Shown here in pieces: positions 43,633-53,235 of a DNA stretch of 64,000 bases (its first letter is position 1; every line of letters begins with the position of its first letter). The position numbers and the translations under genes were made by a program. The stretch covers positions 16,406 to 80,405 of the forward strand of contig JBLHVI010000012.1 in the NCBI GenBank assembly GCA_047630175.1, in the 5' to 3' direction. The notes under the pieces are model-generated. The model saw only the letters and a program-made list of their open reading frames with translations, searched no databases and was not told the DNA's origin. This DNA comes from UBA4582 sp047630175. Lineage in GTDB: Bacteria > Pseudomonadota > Gammaproteobacteria > Pseudomonadales > Azotimanducaceae.

Positions 43633-44994
43633 ATGACACTCTCAATCACCGACATCCCAAGTGATCTGGCAGATCTCTACCCTACGCACTTGGCGCGCTT
43701 GCAACAATACTATGCTGACGCAGCGATGCTGACTGGGTGCCTTGGTGTTTTGATCGCCGCAGGCGACGTGCATGGCTGCTTTCTCGATGACCATCATTAC
43801 CCCTTTGTGGTTAATCCCCACTTTAAAGCTTGGCTGCCCGTTACTGATACGCCAGACTCATTCATATTGTTTCGCGACGGCGAAACGCCCCGCCTACTAT
43901 TCAACCAACCTGAAGATTACTGGCATATGAAACCCGCCGACCCGACTGGCTTCTGGGTTGAGCACTGGGACATCATCCCTATTCCATCAGTGGCCGATGC
44001 CAAGCAATATCTGGGCACCACAGCAGACTTGTTGTTTATCGGTGAACAAACACAACTCGCTGCAGAGTGGGGTATAAGCCAGATTAATACCGCTGCGGCG
44101 CTCGACATGCTGCATTATGAACGCGCCTACAAGACACCATACGAGATCGCCTGCGTCTGGCAGGCCAATCAAATTGCCGTCCAAGGACATCACGCCGCCG
44201 AAGGCGCCTTTCGATCGGGCCAATCCGAATTCGAGATAGCCCACACGTATCTAGGCGCTATCGCCCATCGCGAGCACCAAACCCCCTATAACGCGATTGT
44301 CGCACTGAACGATCATTGCGCCGTCCTGCACTACCAGTTTTACCAGCATCAACGGTTTGCCGAGAACGACCGACACGCCATGCTCATTGACGGTGGCGCT
44401 AGTTTCCATGGTTATGCCGCCGACATTACGCGCACCTACGCTTACCGGCCCGGTCCATTTCAGGACTTGATCAATCAGATGGATGAGCAACATCTGGGCA
44501 TTATCAGTGACATCAAACCAGGCATAAATTATGCCGACCTGCACGAACAAATGCACCGACGCCTAGCGCAGGTGCTTCAGTCATCTGGCATCGTCAACAT
44601 GTCAATAGACGGCATGCTGGAGACCAATCTAACGTTTAGTTTTCTGCCCCATGGGCTCGGCCACTTTTTAGGCCTACAGACCCACGACGTGGGCGGCTTC
44701 CAACAATCAATGCAGGGTGAAACGAAAGCAGCGCCAGACAAGTATCCGGCGCTGCGTTTAACGCGCGATATTGAGGACCAGCAGATTTTCACGATTGAGC
44801 CGGGCCTATACTTTATTCCTATACTCCTCAAGCAACTCCGGCAGGGACCTCACAAAAATGCCATCAACTGGGCGCTCATTGAACAACTACTACCCTGTGG
44901 CGGCATCCGCATTGAGGACAATATCGCCATGATTAATGGCACGACCGTTAACCTGACGCGACGAGCACAGCAAGCCCTCAGCGAGCAGGCCTGA
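43633..44994 (+). CDS. pepQ: Xaa-Pro dipeptidase
   Basis: This 453-residue M24 metallopeptidase cleaves dipeptides ending in proline. The five metal ligands of the pita-bread fold are visible: the aspartates in LIDGGASFHGYAADITRTYA, the histidine in LPHGLGHFLGLQTHDVGGF, and glutamates in FTIEPGLYF and GIRIEDNIAM. Length and the long N-terminal domain match Escherichia coli PepQ (443 residues). Two metal ions, usually manganese, are expected. The gene is single, divergent from the MAPEG gene with 164 bases between. Confidence 0.93.
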   Translation: MTLSITDIPSDLADLYPTHLARLQQYYADAAMLTGCLGVLIAAGDVHGCFLDDHHYPFVVNPHFKAWLPVTDTPDSFILFRDGETPRLLFNQPEDYWHMKPADPTGFWVEHWDIIPIPSVADAKQYLGTTADLLFIGEQTQLAAEWGISQINTAAALDMLHYERAYKTPYEIACVWQANQIAVQGHHAAEGAFRSGQSEFEIAHTYLGAIAHREHQTPYNAIVALNDHCAVLHYQFYQHQRFAENDRHAMLIDGGASFHGYAADITRTYAYRPGPFQDLINQMDEQHLGIISDIKPGINYADLHEQMHRRLAQVLQSSGIVNMSIDGMLETNLTFSFLPHGLGHFLGLQTHDVGGFQQSMQGETKAAPDKYPALRLTRDIEDQQIFTIEPGLYFIPILLKQLRQGPHKNAINWALIEQLLPCGGIRIEDNIAMINGTTVNLTRRAQQALSEQA

Positions 44995-45006
44995 AATGAG
45001 TTTTCA

Positions 45007-45111
45007 ATGGATGATATGTTGCTCAACAACAGCATTCAACGTCGTAAGGCGCTGCTGGATGCCAATATTTGCGTTGATATTATGAACTATCCGGAGCTTG
45101 GCATGGCCTAA
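45007..45111 (+). CDS. Possible 34-residue ORF downstream of pepQ
   Basis: ATG at 45007 to TAA at 45111 reads MDDMLLNNSIQRRKALLDAN and continues to PELGMA. The composition is protein-like, but no Shine-Dalgarno precedes it and I recognise no family. It could be the end of a decayed gene. Confidence 0.2.
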   Translation: MDDMLLNNSIQRRKALLDANICVDIMNYPELGMA

Positions 45112-45289
45112 ACGTTTGTTAAGTAATTCTTCATCGCTATAGTGTGGTGAACCCATTTTTCAGCCCATATTTAAAGGCGGCGGCGAGCACCACACAAGAA
45201 CAATAGATCGCCTCCTATGACAATACTGATGGCCTTTTAACTAGCGGCCAAATAACGACACTAAAACCATTAATTCAAAGGTCACCAAC

Positions 45290-45742
45290 ATGAAGATTAC
45301 CTCACGCCAAGCCGTTGCGGCTGACATTACTACGATTGCCATGTTCAACCAGTCGATGGCAAAGGAAACAGAAAACAAGTTACTGGCAACGAAGACAATC
45401 ATGGCTGGCGTAGAACACATGGTGGGCAACACCGACCTGGGTTTCTACCTTGTGGCTGAAGCTGAGGGCGGCGTGGTTGGGTGCCTTGGCATTACCTTCG
45501 AGTGGAGCGACTGGCGCAACGGTCTTTTTTGGTGGATCCAAAGCGTGTTTGTAGACAAAGACTATCGCGGTCAGGGCGCATTCCGACACCTCTACGACCA
45601 CGTTAGTCGACTCGCCAAAGCAGAGTCCAACGTCTGCGGCATTCGCCTGTATGTAGAGGATGATAACACTGGAGCACAACAGACATATGCCGCGCTCGGC
45701 ATGAAGGAAACATCGTATAAATTACTCGAGGTTGAGTTCTGA
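45290..45742 (+). CDS. GNAT family N-acetyltransferase
   Basis: This 150-residue acetyltransferase shows the whole GNAT pattern: an N-terminal SRQAVAADITTIAMFNQSMA helix, central FWWIQSVFVDKDYRGQGAFRHLY with the acetyl-CoA pyrophosphate loop RGQGAF, and VEDDNTGAQQTYAALGMKET near the end. AAAGG stands before the ATG. The substrate is unknown. It lies just upstream of the ATP-grasp gene of the Anbu cluster, about 50 bases away on the same strand, and could be cotranscribed with it. Confidence 0.88.
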   Translation: MKITSRQAVAADITTIAMFNQSMAKETENKLLATKTIMAGVEHMVGNTDLGFYLVAEAEGGVVGCLGITFEWSDWRNGLFWWIQSVFVDKDYRGQGAFRHLYDHVSRLAKAESNVCGIRLYVEDDNTGAQQTYAALGMKETSYKLLEVEF

Positions 45743-45794
45743 AATGCGTTGATTTTCAGGGTATACTCCAGAAAATCCCTTTGACGTTGATTGC

Positions 45795-47246
45795 ATGGAC
45801 CTGAAGAAATATTCAACTCGGTCAAGTTTCTATGATGAGCTGCTGACGTCCCAGAACAGGGCGCGCCCCGGTTTTACTGAACTCACCAACTTCCTTAAGA
45901 ACAGCCCATTAAAGGATCTTAAGGAGCGGCAGCACAACGCTGAGCTTGCGATTCGAACTATGGGTATTACCTTCACGGTTTATAGTGAAGGCGAAAACAT
46001 AGACCGTGAGTGGCCTTTTGATATCATCCCACGGATGATTCGTCAGAAAGAGTGGGAGCATGTTGAAAAAGGCCTGACACAGCGCTTACAAGCCCTCAAT
46101 TTGTTTATCACCGATATCTACAACGACGAGAAGATACTCAAAGATAAGCGCATACCTCGCGACCTGCTGCGTTCCTCCAAGGATTACCGCAAAGAGTGCG
46201 AGGGCATGAAGCCCCTATACAATACTTGGGCGCACATCTGCGGCACCGACTTGGTACGGGGCGGCGACGGCACCATGTATGTCCTCGAAGATAATCTACG
46301 AGTACCCTCTGGCGTCTCGTACATGATGGAAAATCGAAACATCAGCAAGCTAGTACTACCGGAATTGTTCGAGCAATATGACATTTTGCCGATGGATGAC
46401 TACCCCACCAACCTGTTCGATACGCTAAGCTCTATCTCACCCCGTCCACTAGATTATCCAGAAGTAGTCGTACTGACACCGGGCACATTTAACTCAGCCT
46501 ATTTTGAACACGCGTTTCTCGCCCAATGCATGGGTGCAGAACTGGTCGAAGGACCTGATTTAGTAGTCGGTGACGACGATTGCGTGTACATGAAAACTAT
46601 CGAGGGCCTGTCTCGGGTCGATGTCATCTATCGCCGCATAGATGATTTGTTCCTTGATCCCGAAGTGTTTGACAAAAACTCTCTACTAGGGGTACCCGGC
46701 CTAATGCGCGCTTGGCGCAAAGGTAATGTCGCCCTTGCTAACGCACCTGGTGCTGGTGTTGCTGACGACAAACTAGTCTATACCTATGTACCTGATATGA
46801 TTCGCTACTATCTGGGTGAGGAACCCATCCTACCCAACGTGCCTAGTTTCATCTGTTCCGACCCGATACAGCGCAAACATGTTCTACAAAATATCGAGAA
46901 CCTAGTGGTTAAGCCCGCAAACGAGTCTGGCGGCTATGGGATGTACATTGGCCCCAAAGAAACCAAAAAACGCACGGCTGAAATGAAGCGTTTGATCAAA
47001 TCAAATCCGCGCAATTATATTGCACAACCAATCATTGATTTATCAACGGTACCAACCTTGTGCGACAACACCATTGAAGCCCGCCACGTGGATCTGCGAC
47101 CCTTTATTTTGCAAGGTAATAAATCCTATGTCAGCGCTGGCGGCTTAACCCGAGTTGCTTTGGTGAAAGGCTCATTGATCGTAAATTCTTCCCAGGGTGG
47201 CGGTAGTAAAGACACCTGGATTATCGCTGACCGCCAAGACGCCTGA
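45795..47246 (+). CDS. Circularly permuted ATP-grasp protein (Anbu cluster)
   Basis: This 483-residue protein is a circularly permuted type 2 ATP-grasp (COG2308-like). Characteristic stretches are HICGTDLVRGGDGTMYVLED near 147-166, NLRVPSGVSYMMENR near 167-181, VVKPANESGGYGMYIGP near 370-386 and FILQGNKSYVSAGGLTRVA near 437-455. ATP-grasp enzymes join carboxylates to amines through acyl phosphates, so a peptide ligase role is likely, though no product is known. It is followed after 11 bases by the alpha-E gene; both converge on the transglutaminase-Anbu pair. These four families are known to occur together with Anbu. Confidence 0.93.
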   Translation: MDLKKYSTRSSFYDELLTSQNRARPGFTELTNFLKNSPLKDLKERQHNAELAIRTMGITFTVYSEGENIDREWPFDIIPRMIRQKEWEHVEKGLTQRLQALNLFITDIYNDEKILKDKRIPRDLLRSSKDYRKECEGMKPLYNTWAHICGTDLVRGGDGTMYVLEDNLRVPSGVSYMMENRNISKLVLPELFEQYDILPMDDYPTNLFDTLSSISPRPLDYPEVVVLTPGTFNSAYFEHAFLAQCMGAELVEGPDLVVGDDDCVYMKTIEGLSRVDVIYRRIDDLFLDPEVFDKNSLLGVPGLMRAWRKGNVALANAPGAGVADDKLVYTYVPDMIRYYLGEEPILPNVPSFICSDPIQRKHVLQNIENLVVKPANESGGYGMYIGPKETKKRTAEMKRLIKSNPRNYIAQPIIDLSTVPTLCDNTIEARHVDLRPFILQGNKSYVSAGGLTRVALVKGSLIVNSSQGGGSKDTWIIADRQDA

Positions 47247-47257
47247 GGAAGTAGATT

Positions 47258-48217
47258 ATGCTATCGCGAGTTGCAGAACGGATGTACTGGTTTGGACGCT
47301 ACATAGAGCGTGTCGAGAATACCGCCCAACTTATTAGCGTCAACACCAATCTGGTGATGGACCTGCCTAGGGTGCCGCATATCTGGGCAAGTACGCTGGA
47401 TATCACTGGCAATACAGAGGGGTTCCAGCGCCGCTTCACACGCGTGGATGAACGTAATGTCGTAAAATTCCTGCTTGAAGATGATACCTGCTCTATTCGC
47501 AGCTTCGTCCGTAGTGCTCGGGAAAATGCCCGCACCACTCGCGAAATTATGCCGTCAGAAGTTTGGGTACTTGTTAACGAGCTACATTTATTCTTGCAGA
47601 AAAACCATCAAAAAGGCGTTAATCGAGAGGGCCGGCATCAATTTCTGGCTGAAATCATAGGGCATTGTCATGAACTAACCGGCTTGATGGCCGGCTCCAT
47701 GAGCGTCGATGTTGCCTACAACTTTATCAAGATTGGCCGTAATCTGGAGCGCGCAGATATGTCGTCGCGTATTGTCGATGTTGGCACCCTAAACCTGATC
47801 ACTGATCAGGACACACAAATGGAGTTCGACAGTATTCTATGGATGAACGTCTTACGCTCGTTAATGGGTTACCAGATGTATCGCCAGCATGTTAAAGACC
47901 GGGTTAATGGCGAAGACGTGGTCGATTTCCTACTTAAGAATCGCAAATTTCCCAGGGCGGTGGCTCATTGCTTGGAGGAAGTGCAGCATTGTTGCTCAGA
48001 GCTACCCCTCAACGATCTGCCTCTGCGTAGCATCTCACAAGCACTACGCAGCATTGAGAGTAATGACGTTATCAAATTGTTGAATGAATCTAAGCTGCAT
48101 GAGTTTATCGACGAGGTGCAGCTGGACTTTGCTGCCATTCACGAGCAAGTCGCAAATACCTGGTTTGGTTATGTAGCTGAGATCCCGCAGACCCAAATTC
48201 CAGCAGCTCACGTCTAA
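47258..48217 (+). CDS. Alpha-E domain protein (Anbu cluster)
   Basis: This 319-residue, mostly helical protein belongs to the alpha-E family (COG2307). It starts MLSRVAERMYWFGRYIERVE, the family hallmark, and continues with RENARTTREIMPSEVW near 88 and FIKIGRNLERADMSSRI near 156-172. No enzymatic motif is known; it always goes with the ATP-grasp protein encoded just upstream and probably forms a complex with it. A clear intrinsic terminator ends the transcript at 48241-48277. Confidence 0.93.
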   Translation: MLSRVAERMYWFGRYIERVENTAQLISVNTNLVMDLPRVPHIWASTLDITGNTEGFQRRFTRVDERNVVKFLLEDDTCSIRSFVRSARENARTTREIMPSEVWVLVNELHLFLQKNHQKGVNREGRHQFLAEIIGHCHELTGLMAGSMSVDVAYNFIKIGRNLERADMSSRIVDVGTLNLITDQDTQMEFDSILWMNVLRSLMGYQMYRQHVKDRVNGEDVVDFLLKNRKFPRAVAHCLEEVQHCCSELPLNDLPLRSISQALRSIESNDVIKLLNESKLHEFIDEVQLDFAAIHEQVANTWFGYVAEIPQTQIPAAHV

Positions 48218-48240
48218 CTAAAGACTTCAGCTAGCGCGTA

Positions 48241-48277
48241 AAAGCCCCTTAATTAGCGATAAGTACGGGGCTTTTTT
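48241..48277 (+). terminator. Rho-independent terminator after the alpha-E gene
   Basis: AAAGCCCC (48241-48248) pairs with GGGGCTTT (48267-48274), and the T-run continues to 48277. It stands between the two converging halves of the Anbu cluster. On the minus strand the stem is also followed by a T-rich end, so it may work in both directions. Confidence 0.85.
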
Positions 48278-48328
48278 ATTCGATGGTATAACCGATAGGC
48301 GATCGCCGACGCCGAATGTCTTTCACCA

Positions 48329-51300
48329 TCAGCGCGGCTCAGGCCAACGTAGATCGAGGGTCAAAGGCTGCTCAGGATGCCCTTCATCGGGTGGCACACT
48401 TATTCGACCTTGAGTTTTACCAATACCCCAGAAGCGTGCGTGACGCCGAGCTTCGGCTTCCGCCGCATTAACAGGGAAGCTGTCGTAGTTGCGGCCGCCC
48501 GGATGCGACACATAATAAGTGCAGCCACCCAAAGAGCGCTGGTTATCGACGTCAATGACGTCAAATACCAGCGGATTATGCGGCTCAATACTCGGGTGCA
48601 AGCTTGAAGATTGCTCCCATGCTTTGTAACGCACAGCTGCCACCTGACGACCTCGAATACCGGTGGCGCGCAATGGTACTTTGCGACCGTTACAAGTAAC
48701 AATAAACCGACCCGGCGTAGCGTTATCAAGCGTGACTTGGACTCGTTCTAGGGTTGAGTCGACAAATCGCGAGGTCCCCTGGGTCGATGATTCTTCACCT
48801 AACACATGCCAAGGTTCCAGCGCCGCATAAAGTTGTAGCTCCATGCCGTCAACATTGACGCCACCGATCCGCGGGAAGCGAAACTCGATGAAGGGATCAA
48901 ACCAAGCTTGGTCAAAGTGATAGCCCGACCGGCGCAAATCATCAATCACCTGCTGAAAATCATCAGCAATAAAGTGGCGTAGCATGAACTTGTCATGCAA
49001 CTCAGTGCCCCAACGTATCAGCGGGCGGTCGTGAGGCTTGCGCCAAAACATGGCAATCAGGCCACGAATCAATAGCATCTGTACCAGGCCCATACGCTCG
49101 TGTGGGGGCATCTCGAAAGCGCGAAACTCAACCAAACCACGGCGCCCGCCGGCGGAATCCGGCGAGTATAATTTATCGATACAGAATTCGGCGCGGTGCG
49201 TGTTACCGGTTAAGTCGACAAGAAAATTGCGTAACAAACGGTCCACTAACCAAGGCTGCTCCACATCGCCGGTAGGAATACGTGACAACGCTAGTTCTAA
49301 TTCATACAAGTTATCGTCACGAGCTTCATCGACACGAGGTGACTGACTCGTGGGGCCAATAAATAACCCGGAAAACAGGTACGACAAACTCGGGTGGTTT
49401 TGCCAATAGATAATCAGACTCTTAAGCATATCGGGTCGACGCAAGAACGGGCTATCGATGGGCGATGCACCACCTAGGGTGATGTGGTTACCACCGCCGG
49501 TGCCTGAGTGACGACCGTCAAGCATAAACTTCTCGGTGCCTAGCCGGCATTCTCTCGCCTGCGCGTAAAGATTCACGGCGATTTCTGTCAGCTCATCCCA
49601 GTTGTTAGCTGGCTGCACATTGACCTCGATAACGCCGGGGTCAGGGGTCACTTGCAGCATCTGCAAACGACTGTCTGACGGCGGCGTATAGCCTTCTATG
49701 ATGACAGGCATACTAACGTGCTTCGCAGTGGCCTCGATCTTCTCCAACAACTCAGTGTAAACCTCCAACTGAGTCTGGGGCGGCATAAAGATATAGATAT
49801 GGCCTTCCCTGACTTGTACACACAGCGCGGTATGAACAATCTCTACCATCTCTTGGCTCGCCAGTGTTTCAACTTCGCCACTAACGGCTGCATAGGGGTC
49901 TGCCTCGGCATCAAATTCCAGCGGGTTCGGCGCTTCCCACGGTAATGAATTTAATGGCAGACGCAGTCCCATGGGCGAATCACCAGCCACCAGCAGCATA
50001 TGCTTAGTACGGAAAGGCCAATGACTCGATGCCCAATGCCCTACTTTGTCACTAACAGCATGCCATTTCAGTGGCAATGCATAGCCCACAGCTGTGGTCA
50101 ATTTACCATCAAATAACGCGCGAAAACGTTCCCGCTCGAGGGGATCATTAAGTTTGTTATTATCCGGATCTAGGTTTTCAGGCAGTTGACCTTCTTTCCA
50201 CAGGTAATAACCCACATCTTCGAACCCAGGCACTACCAGCCGCGGATTGATGCCTAGCTGTTGTGCCAGATTATCTGCGAAGGTCTTGCCATCTTCGACG
50301 GATTGCTTACCTGCACTACTCTCGTTAGCTAGCCACTGATCGTCCTGCCAGAGCGGTTTATCATCTTTACGCCAGATCAGCGACAAGGCCCAACGCGGTA
50401 ACGGTTCACCGGGATACCATTTCCCCTGGCCAATATGCATCAAACCCTGGCTCGCATAGTGTTTTTTCAAGCGCCAAAATAGTTCGTCTGCCAGTTTACG
50501 CTTGTCGTCTCCTAGGGCAGCCGTGTTCCACTGCGCACCATCCATGTCATCAATCGATACAAACGTCGGCTCGCCGCCCATGGTCAAGCGGACGTCATCA
50601 TCCACTAACTGCTTATCGATCTTTTTCGCCAGACACTCGACCTTGTCCCACTGCTCATCGGTGTAAGGCTTGGTAACTCGGGGATCTTCATAGATACGGG
50701 TAACAGTGTTTTCAAAGTGGAAAGTGACTTCAGCACGCTCGATAGCACCCGTGACTGGTGCCGCTGAAATAGGGTCCGGGGTACATGCCAAGGGGATATG
50801 TCCCTCACCAGCAAACAACCCTGAAGTCACATCCAATCCGATCCAGCCAGCGCCGGGTAAATAGACTTCTGCCCATGCATGTAGGTCAGTGAAATCTTCA
50901 TCAGGGCCGGACGGGCCGTCCAAAGATTTCTGATCCGAGGTCAATTGCACCAGATAGCCCGACACAAAGCGTGCCGCCAGACCCAGGTGTCGCAGTATCT
51001 GCACCATCAACCAAGCGCTGTCGCGACAAGATCCGGCATGGCTCTGCAGCGTCTCTTCACAGCTTTGCACGCCAGGTTCCATACGAATCAAGTAATTCAC
51101 GTCCAACATCAAACGTTGGTTTAGCGCCACTAAAAAATTCACTGTCGGGGTCGGTGTACGGTCTACATTCGCCAGCCATTGCGTCAGCAGCGGACCACTT
51201 TCTTTAACCTCTAGATACGGATCTAAGTCGCGACGCAACTGCGCCTCGTAGGTCAACGGGATCTTTTCGGCCTCCTCCTCTAAAAAGAAATCAAAAGGAT

Positions 51301-51565
51301 TGATGACAGTCATATCAACAATCAGCTCGACATGGATTAACAGCTCCCGCGTTTTCTCTGGGAATACATAGCGGGCTAGGTAATTACCAAAAGGGTCCTG
51401 CTGCCAGTTGAGGAAATGATTTTCCGGTGAGACTTTCAGAGAGTAAGACTGAATTGCACTCCGAGCATGAGGCGAAGGCCGTAGGCGGATCACGTGCGGA
51501 TGAAGAGTGATCGGCTTGTCGAAGCGATACTCGGTAATATGGTTTATAGCAACCCGTATCGTCAT
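48329..51565 (-). CDS. Transglutaminase-like/DUF2126 protein (Anbu cluster)
   Basis: This is the largest protein in the window, 1078 residues. The N-terminal 260 residues are a bacterial transglutaminase-like domain with its N-terminal beta region (VAINHITEYRFDKPITLHPH) and an intact triad: C180 in HAGSCRDSAW, H229 in DLHAWAEVYLPG and D245 in GLDVTSG. The remainder is DUF2126, with GGEPTFVS near 337, HSGTGGGNHITLGGASP near 690 and FRAFEMPPHERMG near 805. A cysteine peptidase or amide-transfer reaction is expected. The separate short transglutaminase often present in such clusters is absent here. It lies downstream of the Anbu gene on the same strand, 129 bases away. Confidence 0.92.
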   Translation of the reverse strand: MTIRVAINHITEYRFDKPITLHPHVIRLRPSPHARSAIQSYSLKVSPENHFLNWQQDPFGNYLARYVFPEKTRELLIHVELIVDMTVINPFDFFLEEEAEKIPLTYEAQLRRDLDPYLEVKESGPLLTQWLANVDRTPTPTVNFLVALNQRLMLDVNYLIRMEPGVQSCEETLQSHAGSCRDSAWLMVQILRHLGLAARFVSGYLVQLTSDQKSLDGPSGPDEDFTDLHAWAEVYLPGAGWIGLDVTSGLFAGEGHIPLACTPDPISAAPVTGAIERAEVTFHFENTVTRIYEDPRVTKPYTDEQWDKVECLAKKIDKQLVDDDVRLTMGGEPTFVSIDDMDGAQWNTAALGDDKRKLADELFWRLKKHYASQGLMHIGQGKWYPGEPLPRWALSLIWRKDDKPLWQDDQWLANESSAGKQSVEDGKTFADNLAQQLGINPRLVVPGFEDVGYYLWKEGQLPENLDPDNNKLNDPLERERFRALFDGKLTTAVGYALPLKWHAVSDKVGHWASSHWPFRTKHMLLVAGDSPMGLRLPLNSLPWEAPNPLEFDAEADPYAAVSGEVETLASQEMVEIVHTALCVQVREGHIYIFMPPQTQLEVYTELLEKIEATAKHVSMPVIIEGYTPPSDSRLQMLQVTPDPGVIEVNVQPANNWDELTEIAVNLYAQARECRLGTEKFMLDGRHSGTGGGNHITLGGASPIDSPFLRRPDMLKSLIIYWQNHPSLSYLFSGLFIGPTSQSPRVDEARDDNLYELELALSRIPTGDVEQPWLVDRLLRNFLVDLTGNTHRAEFCIDKLYSPDSAGGRRGLVEFRAFEMPPHERMGLVQMLLIRGLIAMFWRKPHDRPLIRWGTELHDKFMLRHFIADDFQQVIDDLRRSGYHFDQAWFDPFIEFRFPRIGGVNVDGMELQLYAALEPWHVLGEESSTQGTSRFVDSTLERVQVTLDNATPGRFIVTCNGRKVPLRATGIRGRQVAAVRYKAWEQSSSLHPSIEPHNPLVFDVIDVDNQRSLGGCTYYVSHPGGRNYDSFPVNAAEAEARRHARFWGIGKTQGRISVPPDEGHPEQPLTLDLRWPEPR

Positions 51566-51694
51566 GACGACAGATTCCTCAAAGCGAACATTAATGGGGA
51601 TTGGACTTTAAATGGATAGCACTTCAAATGGACAGAGCGGTTATGGACCGACCATCGAACATTTGAAAGATATCGCACAAGCTACTGAGGCTCT

Positions 51695-52444
51695 TCAGGT
51701 ACGCCCATTGTGGACGTCATCCCAGTTCGCGCTCCATGCAATCGGCGGCATGCTCGCAAAGGCTTGCTTGAGTTTTGCGTCCCAGGTCCGACTTAGTTCA
51801 CGCAGGTATTCGCTGCTCTCCTCAAATCGAAAGTAACGGTCGCACGCCAGACTATCCTTTTGGTAGATCAAGACCTCGATTGGCGGCCCCACTGTCAGAT
51901 TACTGCGAATGGTTGAATCCATCGAAACAAGACCCGACAGCGCCGCGGTTTCTAGCGTTGAATCAAGTGTCAGAATGCGGTCGAGAATCGGCTTACCGTA
52001 CTTGCTCTCGCCGATCTGCAAAAATGGCGTATCTGCTGAAGTCGTAATATGGTTGCCTTGGGGATAAACAAGGTATGCATTTGAATTTTGCCCAGTAATC
52101 TGCCCGCCAATAATAAACGAGGCCTCGAAGTTAGCATTGCCGGCATTGTGTTTGGCCTGCTGGGCGACACTTACTTCTCCCAGGTAATCAGCGGCGTCAG
52201 TGAGGTGCGGCACGTTTAAGATATGCTGGCCGGACCCCATTTTTATGTCTTTCTTCAGTTGACTGATAACGCCCTGAGTCGTGGCCAAGTTACCTGCCGA
52301 CAGGACCACAATCTGGCGCTCGCCGTCGACACTAAAGATGTGCATTTTTGAATAGGTGCTAACGTTATCAACACCCGCATTGGTGCGAGAGTCAGCAATA
52401 AAACATATCCCAGCGTCAACCGAGATGGCCACACAATAAGTCAT
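51695..52444 (-). CDS. Anbu-type proteasome homologue
   Basis: This 249-residue protein starts MTYCVAISVDAGICFIADSR, the typical Anbu (ancestral beta subunit) start; after removal of Met the threonine becomes the N-terminal nucleophile. The aspartate in ADSRTNAG and lysine in YSKMHIF complete the active site of the proteasome/HslV superfamily. Further Anbu features are VVLSAGNLATTQGV near 48-61 and LVSMDSTIRSNLTVGPPIE near 183-201. Anbu assembles into open helical rings and its peptide substrate is not settled. It lies upstream of the DUF2126 transglutaminase gene and converges with the ATP-grasp/alpha-E genes. Confidence 0.93.
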   Translation of the reverse strand: MTYCVAISVDAGICFIADSRTNAGVDNVSTYSKMHIFSVDGERQIVVLSAGNLATTQGVISQLKKDIKMGSGQHILNVPHLTDAADYLGEVSVAQQAKHNAGNANFEASFIIGGQITGQNSNAYLVYPQGNHITTSADTPFLQIGESKYGKPILDRILTLDSTLETAALSGLVSMDSTIRSNLTVGPPIEVLIYQKDSLACDRYFRFEESSEYLRELSRTWDAKLKQAFASMPPIAWSANWDDVHNGRT

Positions 52445-52805
52445 TGATGTTCCCAGGGTCTTTTCAACCCGTTGTGGGTAACAACAATACAGATGCTTGT
52501 TATCTGCGTTGCTGATCCCGACGGTGTGCTGCGCTAAATATTGAGCGCTCTGCTAACAGTCTCACCATCTAGGCGTTACCACTCTGCCGCACTAATTCTG
52601 CCTATAATTGCCGGCATTTGATCAAACAGTATTTCTTCTAAAGACATGCCGCTCAAGAGGTCAGGACTGCACTGCCGACCATAAATACGACGCGTTAACT
52701 ATAACACCGCCGGTGAACCTTGCTTGCCTTTGTGTACTAAAAATACCAAATCGGGGACCATAAACAGACAGCATTGATAAGGCGAGCCCTACTAACAAGT
52801 CCTAC
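52445..52805. other. Intergenic region, no gene seen
   Basis: These 361 bases lie between the Anbu gene and pilZ, both on the minus strand. They include the Anbu promoter region and the 3' end of the fab-pilZ block. I see no open frame, RNA gene or strong hairpin. Confidence 0.5.
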
Positions 52806-53162
52806 TTACATGGTTGCCGTGGCATTTGCCGAACCAATCGATCCGACCAGATAAGTCTCAATTTTATCCTTGGCTGTATTCTCCGGATCGCTGAATTGTA
52901 TACCAACGCCGGGGGTGTGAGGGCTTTTCACGCCTTTTCTGGCGATCCAGACCACCTTGCCCGCAACCGGTATTTTTTCAGACTCGTCCATCAGGTTTAG
53001 CAGAATGAAGACGTCGTCACCGATCTCGTATTCTGTTCGATTGGCAATAAATAAACCGCCATTCTTGATAAATGGCATGTAGTAATTATGCAGTACTACC
53101 TTATCCTTGATCGTCAATGCGATCATGGTTTTCTTGGCACCACCTCGCGCTAGCCTACCCAT
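52806..53162 (-). CDS. pilZ: PilZ domain protein of the type IV pilus kind
   Basis: This 118-residue PilZ-fold protein follows holB, the position of type IV pilus pilZ in Pseudomonas. It has KDKVVLHNYYMPFIKNGGLFI, DDVFILLNLMDESEKIPVAGKVVWI and GVGIQFSD, matching that protein. Like it, the sequence lacks the RxxxR plus DxSxxG motif of c-di-GMP-binding PilZ domains, so nucleotide binding is unlikely. PilZ is needed for pilus assembly together with the extension ATPase PilB and FimX; those genes are not in view. It ends the conserved fab-holB block. Confidence 0.9.
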   Translation of the reverse strand: MGRLARGGAKKTMIALTIKDKVVLHNYYMPFIKNGGLFIANRTEYEIGDDVFILLNLMDESEKIPVAGKVVWIARKGVKSPHTPGVGIQFSDPENTAKDKIETYLVGSIGSANATATM

Positions 53163-53235
53163 TAATACTGCCTACCTTGAAAGTCTGGAAATATTGCCTG
53201 ACTGCATGCCAATCTACAAGCCACAAAAAGACCAA

